From: a bacterium
GTDB taxonomy: Bacteria; Chloroflexota; Dehalococcoidia; Tepidiformales; Tepidiformaceae
Length of the DNA: 39,708 nucleotides
Reading direction: 5' to 3'
Assembly: GCA_017308185.1 (NCBI GenBank)
Contig: JAFKFP010000077.1
Coordinates: 1 to 39,708, forward strand
Position 1 is the stretch's first letter. Each line of letters begins with the position of its first letter. A program made the translations under genes and the position numbers. The notes beneath the pieces were generated by a model. It had not been told where the DNA came from, ran no database searches, and saw only the letters and a program-made list of their open reading frames with translations. Shown here one piece after another: positions 16,094 through 23,523 of the stretch.

Positions 16094-16779
16094 AGAACGC
16101 CCTGTCTGCATGCCTGTTGGCCATCGGAGTGGCCGGGCTTGTCTCGGCGGCTACGGCTATGGGGTTTGGCGGGGATCGAGGACAGTACAAGTATCACGCG
16201 TATGCGCCACAGGTGGCGTCGGGAGACAAGGCGCCACCCACGCCGACGGCCACTGCGACACCAACGCCGCCGCCACCACCGTATGACGGACCCGTAGCGG
16301 CGCTCTACCTCGGCCCGGCGGGCATCGATTCAGGCGCGATCGAACAACTCGACACCACATGGGCGAGTGGCGTGGAGACGTTGCAGGACCCGGCATACCC
16401 TGGGGACATCGCCTGGTATCCGCGCTTCGGGCATCCAGGATATGGCGGCGGCACGAATAGCCTGTTCGCCGCCCACATCAACTACTACCAGTACGGGAAC
16501 GGGCCGTTCGCGTATCTCACATCGGCCCAGCCTGGCGACGCACTCTACGTGACGATGGCCGACGGGGAGGAGTTCTCGTACACGGTCGTTTCCGTGCAGG
16601 TGATACCACTCTCCGACCTTCGAGCCGGCGGCATGCAGGAGATTGTGTATCCCGCGCTGGACGAACACACGGAACGCGTGACGTTGATAAGCTGCGGCGG
16701 CGATTTCGTGCCCTACGCGGGCGGTGGAGGCGAATACACAAGCCGGGTGGTACTGACGGCGGACCGCTGGGTGCCGTAG
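16090..16779 (+). CDS. Sortase family protein (class E/F-like)
   Basis: A 229-aa membrane-anchored enzyme. An N-terminal hydrophobic segment (about residues 4-24) is followed by a Thr/Pro-rich linker (PPTPTATATPTPPPPP) and a sortase beta-barrel. Catalytic candidates are H129 (AAHINYY), C202 (LISCGG) and R219 (YTSRV), in the correct order and spacing. Sortases cleave sorting signals and attach proteins to cell wall or pilin partners. No LPxTG-type substrate is encoded in the window. The GTG start overlaps the hydrolase stop (GTGA). The sequence AAHINYY differs from the common GHR form. The Pro/Thr linker and anchor fit an extracytoplasmic location. Confidence 0.85.
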   Translation: MKNALSACLLAIGVAGLVSAATAMGFGGDRGQYKYHAYAPQVASGDKAPPTPTATATPTPPPPPYDGPVAALYLGPAGIDSGAIEQLDTTWASGVETLQDPAYPGDIAWYPRFGHPGYGGGTNSLFAAHINYYQYGNGPFAYLTSAQPGDALYVTMADGEEFSYTVVSVQVIPLSDLRAGGMQEIVYPALDEHTERVTLISCGGDFVPYAGGGGEYTSRVVLTADRWVP

Positions 16780-16783
16780 GAAC

Positions 16784-17398
16784 TCACGCCTGGCGAACTC
16801 GGGCGCCCACCGCGGACATGAGCGCGAGTGTGTTCCCGTCGGGGTCGGTGAAAAAGACCATCCATTCTTCGACGCCAGTTTCGGGGTGACGATAAATCAT
16901 GTGCGGTGCTCCAGAGAACTCGAGTCCGCGTGCGCCGAGTGCGCGACATGCTCGCGCCTCGGGAAGCGCATCGAGCATGATGCGCGTGCCATCGGCGTCG
17001 AAGAACGCGAGTTGGCCGGCAGTGAAGAGGTGGGGCAGCCGTAACATGTCCCGATAGAAGGAGACCGAGCGTTCGATGTCCGAAACCGTCAACGAGACCT
17101 GTCCGACGTGTGAAAGAGCAATGTCGGCCGGGGCGACTTCGTCGGGCATAATGTCTCTCCTCAGGTGACTGGTGCGCGGTACACCGGGCCAATGCCGGAG
17201 CTGCTCACGCGTGACGCCACCGAGCTTCGTCCGCGCGTGTTCGACGTGCGTCTTTGCGGCATCAAGCGAGGTGTGGCGCAACTCGGCAATGCGCCGATTG
17301 GTGACGCCGTGACGAACGAGGTCGACGACCTCCCACTCGGCCGGGGTCAAAATGTCGGGGTCGGCTGGACGTCCTCGCCCTGTCATGGCGGGCATCAT
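16784..17398 (-). CDS. LuxR-type HTH domain fused to a VOC (glyoxalase-fold) domain
   Basis: A 204-aa two-domain protein. Residues about 15-70 (LTPAEWEVVDLVRHGVTNRR ... AAKTHVEHARTKL) are a LuxR/GerE helix-turn-helix. Residues about 90-200 form a vicinal oxygen chelate domain (VGQVSLTVSDIERSVSFYRD ... FFTDPDGNTLALM). The arrangement suggests a one-component regulator whose VOC module senses a small ligand, or an enzyme tethered to DNA. A GAGGAG at 17162-17157 lies 7 nt before an internal ATG at 17149, exactly at the domain border, so a free VOC protein may also be made. It ends 4 nt from the convergent sortase-like gene. Confidence 0.82.
   Translation of the reverse strand: MMPAMTGRGRPADPDILTPAEWEVVDLVRHGVTNRRIAELRHTSLDAAKTHVEHARTKLGGVTREQLRHWPGVPRTSHLRRDIMPDEVAPADIALSHVGQVSLTVSDIERSVSFYRDMLRLPHLFTAGQLAFFDADGTRIMLDALPEARACRALGARGLEFSGAPHMIYRHPETGVEEWMVFFTDPDGNTLALMSAVGARVRQA
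17157..17162 (-). promoter_or_regulatory. Internal ribosome-binding site before the VOC domain
   Basis: A GAGGAG motif 7 nt upstream of the in-frame ATG at 17149 (product starting MPDEVAPADIALSHV). It falls between the HTH and VOC coding parts. This would allow a short VOC-only product of 121 aa in addition to the fusion. Confidence 0.45.
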
Positions 17399-17477
17399 AG
17401 CAACCGCCAGCGCGAATTACGCTCCCCCCGATAAAGCCGGTTTGCAGACTAATCGCTCTGCGCTGATAGTGGAAAAG

Positions 17478-17547
17478 GTCCTCCACGCGGGCCGGGAAGC
17501 GAGAGGTACAGAGCTTCCTTTGAGGAGAGGCGCCCAGCGTGGAGGAC
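17478..17547. other. Strongly foldable 70-nt element (possible structured RNA)
   Basis: The 305-nt stretch 17399-17703 holds no convincing gene. Within it, GTCCTCCACGC (17478-17488) is exactly complementary to GCGTGGAGGAC (17537-17547). The stem continues after a one-base bulge with GGGC/GCCC (17489-17492 with 17532-17535). An inner hairpin GGAAGC/GCTTCC (17495-17500 with 17513-17518) closes a 12-nt loop. The nested arrangement can form on either strand. It does not match SRP RNA, 6S RNA, tmRNA or a riboswitch consensus I recognise. It lies downstream of the small zinc-finger gene (minus strand) and upstream of the LuxR-VOC gene, so it could be a leader element of the latter. Confidence 0.5.
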
Positions 17548-17655
17548 GAATGCGGGTGGTACGTGACCCACACATTGACGCTATCGCGAGATGAAGTGTG
17601 GGCGCCACCGGCCGTGCCAGGGCTTTTCGATATCTGAACGTCGAGGGAACGAGAA

Positions 17656-17676
17656 GGCCCGGGATGTTACCGGGCC
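17656..17676 (-). terminator. Candidate hairpin terminator downstream of the zinc-finger peptide gene
   Basis: GGCCCGG (17656-17662) and CCGGGCC (17670-17676) form a perfect 7-bp GC stem around a 7-nt loop, 27 nt past the stop of the 17704-17793 gene. On the minus strand it is followed by TTCTCGTT, a weak T-rich stretch. The poor T tract means it could instead be an mRNA-stabilising hairpin. Confidence 0.45.
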
Positions 17677-17703
17677 CTCGGAAACCCATGGCGCCGAGAC
17701 AGG

Positions 17704-17793
17704 CTATGCGTTGCAGCTCTGGCGATGCTTCTGGTAGTCGTCCTGGTTGTCGAACTGTGCGCCACAAGCGCATTGATAGGCTTTGTCTGCCAT
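17704..17793 (-). CDS. 29-aa zinc-finger-like peptide
   Basis: A very short gene supported by an excellent ribosome-binding site: GGAGGT at 17806-17801, eight or so bases before the ATG at 17793. The product is MADKAYQCACGAQFDNQDDY followed by a QKHRQSCNA end. The residues C8, C10, H23 and C27 give C-x-C-x12-H-x3-C, a compact C2H2/CCHC-like zinc-binding pattern with an aromatic residue after the first pair. Eukaryote-like single fingers of this kind are rare as free bacterial peptides. The GC-rich hairpin downstream and the isolated position suggest a monocistronic unit. The function is unknown; protein or nucleic-acid binding is inference. Confidence 0.72.
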   Translation of the reverse strand: MADKAYQCACGAQFDNQDDYQKHRQSCNA

Positions 17794-17898
17794 AAGAGGC
17801 ACCTCCTACTGTTTGGTCTGTCCACGGTAGGCGGCGCCGCATATGCGGAAGCCTAAAAGGTGCGATTGAGGATGTTTCGCGCACGTGACAGTGCGCGA

Positions 17899-18552
17899 CT
17901 AGCGGAGGCGGCCAGCGAGTGCGGCCCTGGCGGAGGGCCATTCCGATTCGAGTAAGGAGTACACGGCGGTGCTGCGGATTGCCCCATCGCTCGCTGGTTC
18001 GGCGGCACGCAGGATACCATCCAGGTGGGCCCCGAGCCGTTCGATAGCGGTTCGCGAGCGGGCGTTCCGTTCGTCCGTGCGCAGGCAGGCACGATGGACG
18101 TGCCACGTTTCGAAGGCGTGCGTCAACATGAGCAGCTTGGCCTCGGTGTTGACCGCAGTCCGCTGCACCGAGGCGGCGAGCCATGTGCCGCCAATCTCGA
18201 CGGCATCGGGGACGCCTTCGCCGCGCTGATTGGGATTGCCGGCAGGCCATGGCCAATATTCGATGCGCAGGAAGCGTGTGGCGCCCACCACGCGGCCGGT
18301 AGCACGGTCCCGCGTGGCAAAAGGGAGCGCCGTACCACGTTCCTGCTCCTCGAACCGCGCCGCCGCCCACTCCTGCATCGCTTCATTGCCATCCGGCACC
18401 CAGGTCCACTGGTAATTTTCGCGGCTCTCAGAGGCGGCAGCGACGAGCGCGGGGAGGTGGCGCTCCATGAGGGGTTCGAGGCGCACGAAGCGGCCCTCCA
18501 GCGTGACCGGGACAACGGCGCCATCGAACATGTGCGGGTCTCCGTGGGACAA
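17899..18552 (-). CDS. GNAT family N-acetyltransferase (RimJ/RimL-like)
   Basis: A 217-aa acetyltransferase of the RimL/RimJ ribosomal-protein-alanine type. The N-terminus VTLEGRFVRLEPLMERHLPAL and the middle block EIGGTWLAASVQRTAVNTEA (acetyl-CoA region) are typical, as is the downstream NARSRTAIERLGAHLDG segment. Whether it acts on a ribosomal protein or a small molecule cannot be told. The ATG at 18552 was taken; a second ATG at codon 8 (MFDGAVV) is possible. It is followed on the plus-coordinate side by another GNAT gene on the same strand, 90 nt away. Confidence 0.88.
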   Translation of the reverse strand: MSHGDPHMFDGAVVPVTLEGRFVRLEPLMERHLPALVAAASESRENYQWTWVPDGNEAMQEWAAARFEEQERGTALPFATRDRATGRVVGATRFLRIEYWPWPAGNPNQRGEGVPDAVEIGGTWLAASVQRTAVNTEAKLLMLTHAFETWHVHRACLRTDERNARSRTAIERLGAHLDGILRAAEPASDGAIRSTAVYSLLESEWPSARAALAGRLR

Positions 18553-18642
18553 ATGGTCAGTTGCGGATCGTGGGGCACCGCGCGATTGCGCTATAGGGCC
18601 AGTCCACGCGATCCTGACCAGCCACTCGGCACCGAGCGGCCA

Positions 18643-19158
18643 CTAGCTGCCGGGCCGAAGGTCATGCGTCATATAGATGGTGTCTCGCCACGCATCGAAT
18701 TTGTAGCCCGAGCCGCGAAGCTGCCCCGCGAACGTGAAACCGAGAGCTTCGTGAAGCGCAATGCTCGCGGCGTTATCGGATGAGATGGTGGCGACGACCA
18801 GGCGGACATCGAGGGCCCGGGCCCTGTCCAGAAGGTCGCCCAGCAAACGCCGGCCGATGCCCTGGCGGTGAAAGGCGGGGTCGAGGTAGATGGTGTCCTC
18901 GCGGGTAAAGCGCCAGCCGGACTTCTGGCTCATGAGGGTCAAGTAGGCGAAGCCGGCCACCGCGCCATCCACCTCGGCCACGAGCACCGGTGTGGATGGC
19001 CCGTGTTCTGCGAACCACTCGCGGCGCTTTTCGTCGGTCCATCGGACTTCGTCCCAGGTCGCCGTGGTGGTTTCGATGGCGTCGTTGTAGATGCGGTTGA
19101 TCGCAGCGAGGTCGGCCCCGGTCGCGTCGCGAATCCACAGGCTGGTTGCGGCGGTCAT
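18643..19158 (-). CDS. GNAT family N-acetyltransferase (phosphinothricin/methionine-sulfone acetyltransferase-like)
   Basis: A 171-aa protein resembling the Bar/PAT/MnaT branch. It has IRDATGADLAAINRIYNDAI at the N-terminus, then TTTATWDEVRWTDEKRREWF, the acetyl-CoA loop HRQGIGRRLLGDLL and NAASIALHEALGF. In that branch the acetyl acceptors are amino acid analogues such as methionine sulfoximine or phosphinothricin, which makes a detoxification role plausible. The ATG at 19158 gives the standard N-terminus. It is a separate subfamily from the other three GNATs in the window. Confidence 0.88.
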   Translation of the reverse strand: MTAATSLWIRDATGADLAAINRIYNDAIETTTATWDEVRWTDEKRREWFAEHGPSTPVLVAEVDGAVAGFAYLTLMSQKSGWRFTREDTIYLDPAFHRQGIGRRLLGDLLDRARALDVRLVVATISSDNAASIALHEALGFTFAGQLRGSGYKFDAWRDTIYMTHDLRPGS

Positions 19159-19192
19159 GGCTCGACCGTAGCACGGACAGATTTCGAGCCGG

Positions 19193-19450
19193 TTACGGCG
19201 CCGAAGCATCCACCGCCGAGAGGCCGTTGACGATGGAGGCGCGGATGGAGTCGGCGGTCGGCAACCCCTCGGAAGGCGTGAACAGGCACACCAGCTTCAG
19301 GTCGCCGACGCTGGATTCGGCATCTCGTGGGCCAGTCACCGACCCATCGCTCCAGACGTAGATATCTCGCCAGTTGTCGGGCGCTTCGACATCGAGGAGC
19401 GCCATAACCTGCGTGATAATGGCGTCGATTGGGAAATCGGAGCTTTCCAC
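19193..19450 (-). CDS. Hypothetical 85-aa protein
   Basis: A small acidic protein beginning with GTG at 19450. GGAGG at 19461-19457 lies 6 nt before the start and supports it over much longer readings of the same frame that begin far upstream. The sequence (ESSDFPIDAIITQVMALLDV ... WRDIYVWSDGSVTGPRDAES ... LKLVCLFTPSEGLPTADSIRA) has no signal peptide, membrane segment or motif I recognise. The WSDGSVTGP turn suggests a small beta-containing domain. It ends 35 nt before the upstream coordinate neighbour GNAT start on the same strand. The function is unknown. Confidence 0.6.
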   Translation of the reverse strand: MESSDFPIDAIITQVMALLDVEAPDNWRDIYVWSDGSVTGPRDAESSVGDLKLVCLFTPSEGLPTADSIRASIVNGLSAVDASAP

Positions 19451-19627
19451 TGGCGTCCTCCGTGGCGTGGGCGTACTTCGATAGTGCACACGCCGCGGTG
19501 CGTCTCCAAGTCTCGCACAGCCACTTCGGCAGAACTGCGAGCGGACTGCAAGATAGCGGCGTCGCGGGCGGCACGGAGCGATGGTTGACCGGCGTGTGTA
19601 GGATTGGCCCGGGATGAGGAGGCTCTC

Positions 19628-20425
19628 ATGGGCGAACGCGTGAAAGACAAAGTGGCGATCGTATTCGGCGGCGGGCAAACGCCGGGCGAGACGATCGGCA
19701 ACGGGCGCGCGACGGCTATCGTGCTGGCGCGCGAGGGCGCACGGGTGATGGTCGTGGACAGCCGGGTCGAATCGGCGGAGGAGACGGTGGCGATGATCGC
19801 AGCCGAGGGTGGCGAGGCGCAGGCGGTGGCGGCGGACGTCACCCGCGAGGACAACGTGCGGGCAGCGATCGAGGCTTGCCGATCGCGGTTCGGGCGGATC
19901 GACATCCTGCACAACAACGTGGGGGCGAGTCTCGCACTCGGGGACGCTCCTGCCACGGAACTCGAGGCCGATGCGTTCGATCGGATCGTCGCGGTCAACC
20001 TGCGCGGGATGTGGTTCGCGTGCAAGCATGCGCTGCCCGTGATGCGCGAACAAGGGGGAGGCTCGATCGTGAACATCTCATCGATGGCTGTGCGGCATTC
20101 CTATCCTTATGTCGGATACAAGACGACGAAGGCGGCGGTTATCGCGCTGACCGAGAACGTCGCAGCCGCCAACGCGCGCTACAAGATCCGCGCCAATACG
20201 ATCCTGCCCGGGCTAATGAACACGCCGATGGCGATCGAGGCTCGCGTGGCGACGGGCGTGCCGCGAGAGCAGGTGATCGCCGAGCGAGATGCCCGCGTGC
20301 CACTGGGCCGCAAGATGGGCACGGCGTGGGACATCGCATTCGCGGCGCTTTTCCTGCACTCGGATGAGGCGTCGTTCATCACGGGAGTGTCGTTGCCGGT
20401 CGATGGCGGGACGGCAGTCGGGTGA
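19628..20425 (+). CDS. SDR family oxidoreductase (atypical glycine motif)
   Basis: A 265-aa short-chain dehydrogenase. Instead of the usual GxxxGxG it reads GGGQTPGETIGNG, with an insertion in the first glycine-rich loop as in one divergent SDR subgroup. NNVG replaces NNAG, and the active-site Ser (NISSMAVRH) and YKTTK Tyr/Lys are kept. The C-terminal FITGVSLPVDGG is typical. The acidic residue after strand 2 (MVVDSRVES) suggests NAD(H). GAGGAGG precedes the ATG at 19628 by 7 nt. The substrate is unknown. It is followed by the S9 peptidase gene after 96 nt. Confidence 0.9.
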   Translation: MGERVKDKVAIVFGGGQTPGETIGNGRATAIVLAREGARVMVVDSRVESAEETVAMIAAEGGEAQAVAADVTREDNVRAAIEACRSRFGRIDILHNNVGASLALGDAPATELEADAFDRIVAVNLRGMWFACKHALPVMREQGGGSIVNISSMAVRHSYPYVGYKTTKAAVIALTENVAAANARYKIRANTILPGLMNTPMAIEARVATGVPREQVIAERDARVPLGRKMGTAWDIAFAALFLHSDEASFITGVSLPVDGGTAVG

Positions 20426-20521
20426 CAGGCATGCGTGATGACGGATAAGTAATGAGCAGGCTACGCAGCCGCACGAACCTGTCGCAGCGACACGACGACG
20501 AGTTTGGTTTGGAGGATAGCG

Positions 20522-22336
20522 ATGCGCGCGATGACGCCGGATGACCTTTATGCGATTACGTGGGTGGGCGAATGTGCGATCTCGCCGGATGGCGCGCATG
20601 TGGCGTTCGTGGCAACGAAGATGGACCGCGAGACCGACAGCTACCAGTCGGCGATCTGGATGGTGGGCACAGATGGAGGCGAGCCGTGGCAATTCACGGC
20701 AGGCGCGAAGCGTGATAGCGCGCCGCGCTGGTCGCCGGATGGGAAGTGGCTGGCGTTCACGAGCGAGCGCGGGGAGGAGAAGCCACAGATCGCGGTCATG
20801 CCGGCCGACGGCGGCGAGTCGCGGTTGACTACCAAGTTCCCAATGGGCGCCGGCGAGCCAATATGGTCGCCAGATGGCGCGCGCATCGCCTTCAGCGCGA
20901 AGACGGGCACGCCGCCCGACCCCGACCCCAAGAAAGCCAAGCCGTACCGCCGCATCACGAGCTGGTCGCCAGACGGCCGCGAGATCGCGTTCGTCTCTGC
21001 GCGGCACGACGGGCGCGAGTTCGATTCGTCGTCGGATGTGTTCGTTGTGCGTGCCGAGGGCGGTGAGGTGCGCCTCGTGACGGGTGGCGGCCAGGGCGGG
21101 TGCAGCGCGCCATCGTGGTCGCCGGATGGGCGCACGATCGCGCACATCCATCATCCCCTCTGGCCGTCGAACGGGGTGCTGCGCCTTGCGGATGCCGCGG
21201 GCGGAAACCTCCGGGCGGTGGACCCGTCATTCGACCGCGAGACGGGCGCAGGCTCGGCGCCGGGCTCCGTCGCGCGGCCTGCATGGCTGCCGGATGGCGT
21301 GATCGTTTCGATTGCCCAGGACCGCGGGACGGCGGCTGTTATCGTCGCGAAGGAAGGCGAGGCCACGCGCTGGCTTGGCCGCGGTCCTCGGATGGCGTCG
21401 TGGTATTCGGTGTCGACGGGCGCTGGCAAAGCCGCGTTCGTGGCGTCGAGCGTGACCGCGCCGTCGGAGGTGTTCGTGACAGACCTTGCCGGCGCCGAGC
21501 CGCGGCGCCTCACGCAGATGAATGCGTCGTGGCTGGGAGCGGTGGCCCCGATCGGTGCCGAGCACTTCATCGTGCCGACCGGTGAGGGCGTGGAACTGGA
21601 CTGCTGGATCATGAAGCCGGCCGGGTTGGAAGAGGGCCGCGAGTATCCCGTGGTGCTGAATGTCCACGGCGGGCCGTTCGGACAGTACGGGGAGACATTC
21701 TTCGATGAGTTCCAGGTATACAGTGGCGCTGGGTACGGCGTGGTGTTCTGCAACCCGCGCGGGAGTTCGGGGCAGGACACGGCGTTCGCTCGAGCACTCG
21801 TGGGCGACATGGGCGGGCCGGATTACCGTGATGTGATGGCTGCATTCGACGGCGCGCTGGAGCGCATGCCGTGGGCGGATCCAGGGCGGCTTGGGATTAT
21901 GGGCGGCAGCTACGGCGGTTTTATGACGACCTGGGCGATCGGCCACACCGACCGCTTCAAGGCCGCCATCAGCGAACGCGCCGTGAACGACTGGTACAGC
22001 ATGCAGGGCGCGAGCGACATCGGCGGGACGTTCAACCGTCAGTACCTGGGTGAGGCTGCAACCATCCAGGATGACCTGGATCTGCTCCTGCGTCAGTCGC
22101 CACTCACCTACGCGAAGGATATCGAGACACCGGTGCTCATCTTGCATTCGGAAAGCGACCTACGATGTCCGATATCGCAGGGCGAGCAATTGTTCGTCGT
22201 TTTACGCCAGCGCGGCAAGGATGTGGAGTTTGTGCGCTTCCCAGATGAGGATCATGAACTTTCGCGCGCGGGAAGGCCTTCGCACAGAGTTGACCGCTTT
22301 ACGGTCATCCTCGACTACCTCGCGCGTAAACTGTAG
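20522..22336 (+). CDS. S9 family peptidase (acylaminoacyl-peptidase/prolyl oligopeptidase-like)
   Basis: A 604-aa serine peptidase. The N-terminal beta-propeller is built from PD40/WD40-like repeats with recurring SPDG/WSPDG turns (about residues 20-330), which gate access to the active site. The C-terminal alpha/beta hydrolase carries the triad S463 (GGSYGGF), D546 (SESDLRC) and H578 (DEDHELS). The family releases blocked or free N-terminal residues from short peptides. No signal peptide is seen, so it is probably cytoplasmic. GGAGG lies 7 nt before the ATG at 20522 and fixes the start over one 18 nt upstream. DinB follows after 24 nt. Confidence 0.95.
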   Translation: MRAMTPDDLYAITWVGECAISPDGAHVAFVATKMDRETDSYQSAIWMVGTDGGEPWQFTAGAKRDSAPRWSPDGKWLAFTSERGEEKPQIAVMPADGGESRLTTKFPMGAGEPIWSPDGARIAFSAKTGTPPDPDPKKAKPYRRITSWSPDGREIAFVSARHDGREFDSSSDVFVVRAEGGEVRLVTGGGQGGCSAPSWSPDGRTIAHIHHPLWPSNGVLRLADAAGGNLRAVDPSFDRETGAGSAPGSVARPAWLPDGVIVSIAQDRGTAAVIVAKEGEATRWLGRGPRMASWYSVSTGAGKAAFVASSVTAPSEVFVTDLAGAEPRRLTQMNASWLGAVAPIGAEHFIVPTGEGVELDCWIMKPAGLEEGREYPVVLNVHGGPFGQYGETFFDEFQVYSGAGYGVVFCNPRGSSGQDTAFARALVGDMGGPDYRDVMAAFDGALERMPWADPGRLGIMGGSYGGFMTTWAIGHTDRFKAAISERAVNDWYSMQGASDIGGTFNRQYLGEAATIQDDLDLLLRQSPLTYAKDIETPVLILHSESDLRCPISQGEQLFVVLRQRGKDVEFVRFPDEDHELSRAGRPSHRVDRFTVILDYLARKL

Positions 22337-22360
22337 GCGTGGCGGCCCTCAGGAGGCGAC

Positions 22361-22888
22361 ATGGCGATAGGCGACGAGACGTGGGTGCGGTTCCTCTGGG
22401 CGTTTCAGACGTGGGCCACCGAGCGTGTATTCGCTGCGGCTGCCAGCTTGCCAGACCTGCGCATCGCGGGGGTCATAGCTGGCGGCCAGGGCGATGGGTC
22501 ACTGCATGAAACGCTGGCACACATCGAGGCCACGGAGCGGCACTGGCTCCGGCGCTGGGAAGGGGATGCGCTCTCGCAAATAAAGCACGGGGCGGACTAC
22601 CGTGACCTTGCGGCGATCGTGGACGAGTGGCGTGTGACGAACGGCCGCCGTGTGACCTGGCTCGGGTCACTGCCGCCGGGAGGCCTGGAGGCGGAGGTAC
22701 GGTTCGTACGCTCGGACGGCGCCGAGGACGCCCAGGTGGTATGGCAGACGATCCTGCACGTGGCGAACCACACGACACACCATCGCTCGGAGGCGTGCGT
22801 CGCGTTGACGGCTGCGGGCGCGCCTCCCCAGAGCGTGGATCTTGTCACGTTCATTCGCTCGGGCGGGCCAGGTGCGGACGGGGTTTGA
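22361..22888 (+). CDS. DinB family protein
   Basis: A 175-aa four-helix DinB/YfiT-like protein. The metal-binding histidines are in HETLAHIEATERHW and in VANHTTHHRSE, the spacing expected for the divalent-metal triad. Many members are thiol-dependent S-transferases (bacillithiol or mycothiol), but the substrate is not predictable. The start has AGGAGG 5-6 nt upstream. It lies between the S9 peptidase and two GNAT genes on the same strand, with short gaps, so it is probably in the same transcription unit. Confidence 0.9.
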   Translation: MAIGDETWVRFLWAFQTWATERVFAAAASLPDLRIAGVIAGGQGDGSLHETLAHIEATERHWLRRWEGDALSQIKHGADYRDLAAIVDEWRVTNGRRVTWLGSLPPGGLEAEVRFVRSDGAEDAQVVWQTILHVANHTTHHRSEACVALTAAGAPPQSVDLVTFIRSGGPGADGV

Positions 22889-22893
22889 CGGGC

Positions 22894-23469
22894 ATGACCG
22901 AAAGGATTCACAAAGGCGACACGCAGATGCCGGAGGTCTTCCAACTCCGGAACGGGCGCGACATCCTCATCAGGCGCATCCGCAAGGACGATGCACCGCG
23001 GCTGTCCGAGCACTTCTCACGGCTCTCGCCGTACACGAGGCGGCTGCGATTCTTCGCTCCCATGCGCACGCTCCAGGTATCGTTCGCCGAACGCCTCGCC
23101 GATGTCGACTTTGTGGAGCGCGCGGCGTTCGTCGCCGCGTATCCCGGTGAGGCCACGCTGCGCGGGGTCGGACGGTATGCACGCGAGACCGATGACGCAG
23201 TCGAGGTTGCCTTCGTCATCGACGATGACATGCACGGGCTCGGGCTGGGCACGGAGTTGCTCTATCACCTCGCGGCGCTCGCCCGCGAGAACGGCTACAC
23301 AGCCCTCACAGCACAGGTACTCGAGGAGAATCACGAGATGTTGGCCGTGTTCCGCGGGTGTGGATTTCCGTACCAGGCCTGGGGCGACGGGACAGTGATA
23401 CACGTGCGGCTGGACATCGCGGGTGAAGACGCAGAGGGTCAACCTTTCCCCTCGGACGACGTTCAATAG
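22894..23469 (+). CDS. GNAT family N-acetyltransferase, tandem copy 1
   Basis: A 191-aa acetyltransferase with RPIR-type entry (ILIRRIRKDDAPRLSEHFSR), LSPYTRRLRFFAPM, strand 4 VEVAFVIDDDMHGLGLGTEL (acetyl-CoA loop) and the C-terminal NHEMLAVFRGCGF. This is the architecture of the acetyltransferase domain of Pat-type protein lysine acetyltransferases, here as a free domain without the acyl-CoA synthetase part. The ATG at 22894 gives a slightly longer N-terminus than the alternative at 22927. It is paralogous to the gene immediately downstream. Confidence 0.87.
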   Translation: MTERIHKGDTQMPEVFQLRNGRDILIRRIRKDDAPRLSEHFSRLSPYTRRLRFFAPMRTLQVSFAERLADVDFVERAAFVAAYPGEATLRGVGRYARETDDAVEVAFVIDDDMHGLGLGTELLYHLAALARENGYTALTAQVLEENHEMLAVFRGCGFPYQAWGDGTVIHVRLDIAGEDAEGQPFPSDDVQ

Positions 23470-23484
23470 CAGGAATCGTCTTCC

Positions 23485-23504
23485 TTTGTGCATTCTGTCA
23501 CAAA
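23485..23504. promoter_or_regulatory. CRP/FNR-family-like operator palindrome
   Basis: TTTGTG (23485-23490) and CACAAA (23499-23504) are perfect inverted halves around 8 nt. The core reads TGTGC-N6-TCACA against the CRP consensus TGTGA-N6-TCACA, so nine of ten positions agree. It sits 20 nt upstream of the second GNAT start. No CRP homologue gene is in the window. Confidence 0.45.
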
Positions 23505-23523
23505 TGCGTGCAACAATGAGTGC

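Noticed and set aside
17478-17547. Small SRP RNA (4.5S) candidate
   Set aside because: It lacks the conserved GGAAGGAAGCA-type apical region and helix 8 bases; only the GGAAGC-like loop is superficially similar.
21227-22147. Minus-strand open frame of about 300 codons opposite the S9 peptidase
   Set aside because: It is the reverse of a well-supported peptidase; its composition (Arg/His/Pro-rich) is typical of antisense frames and no domain is recognisable.
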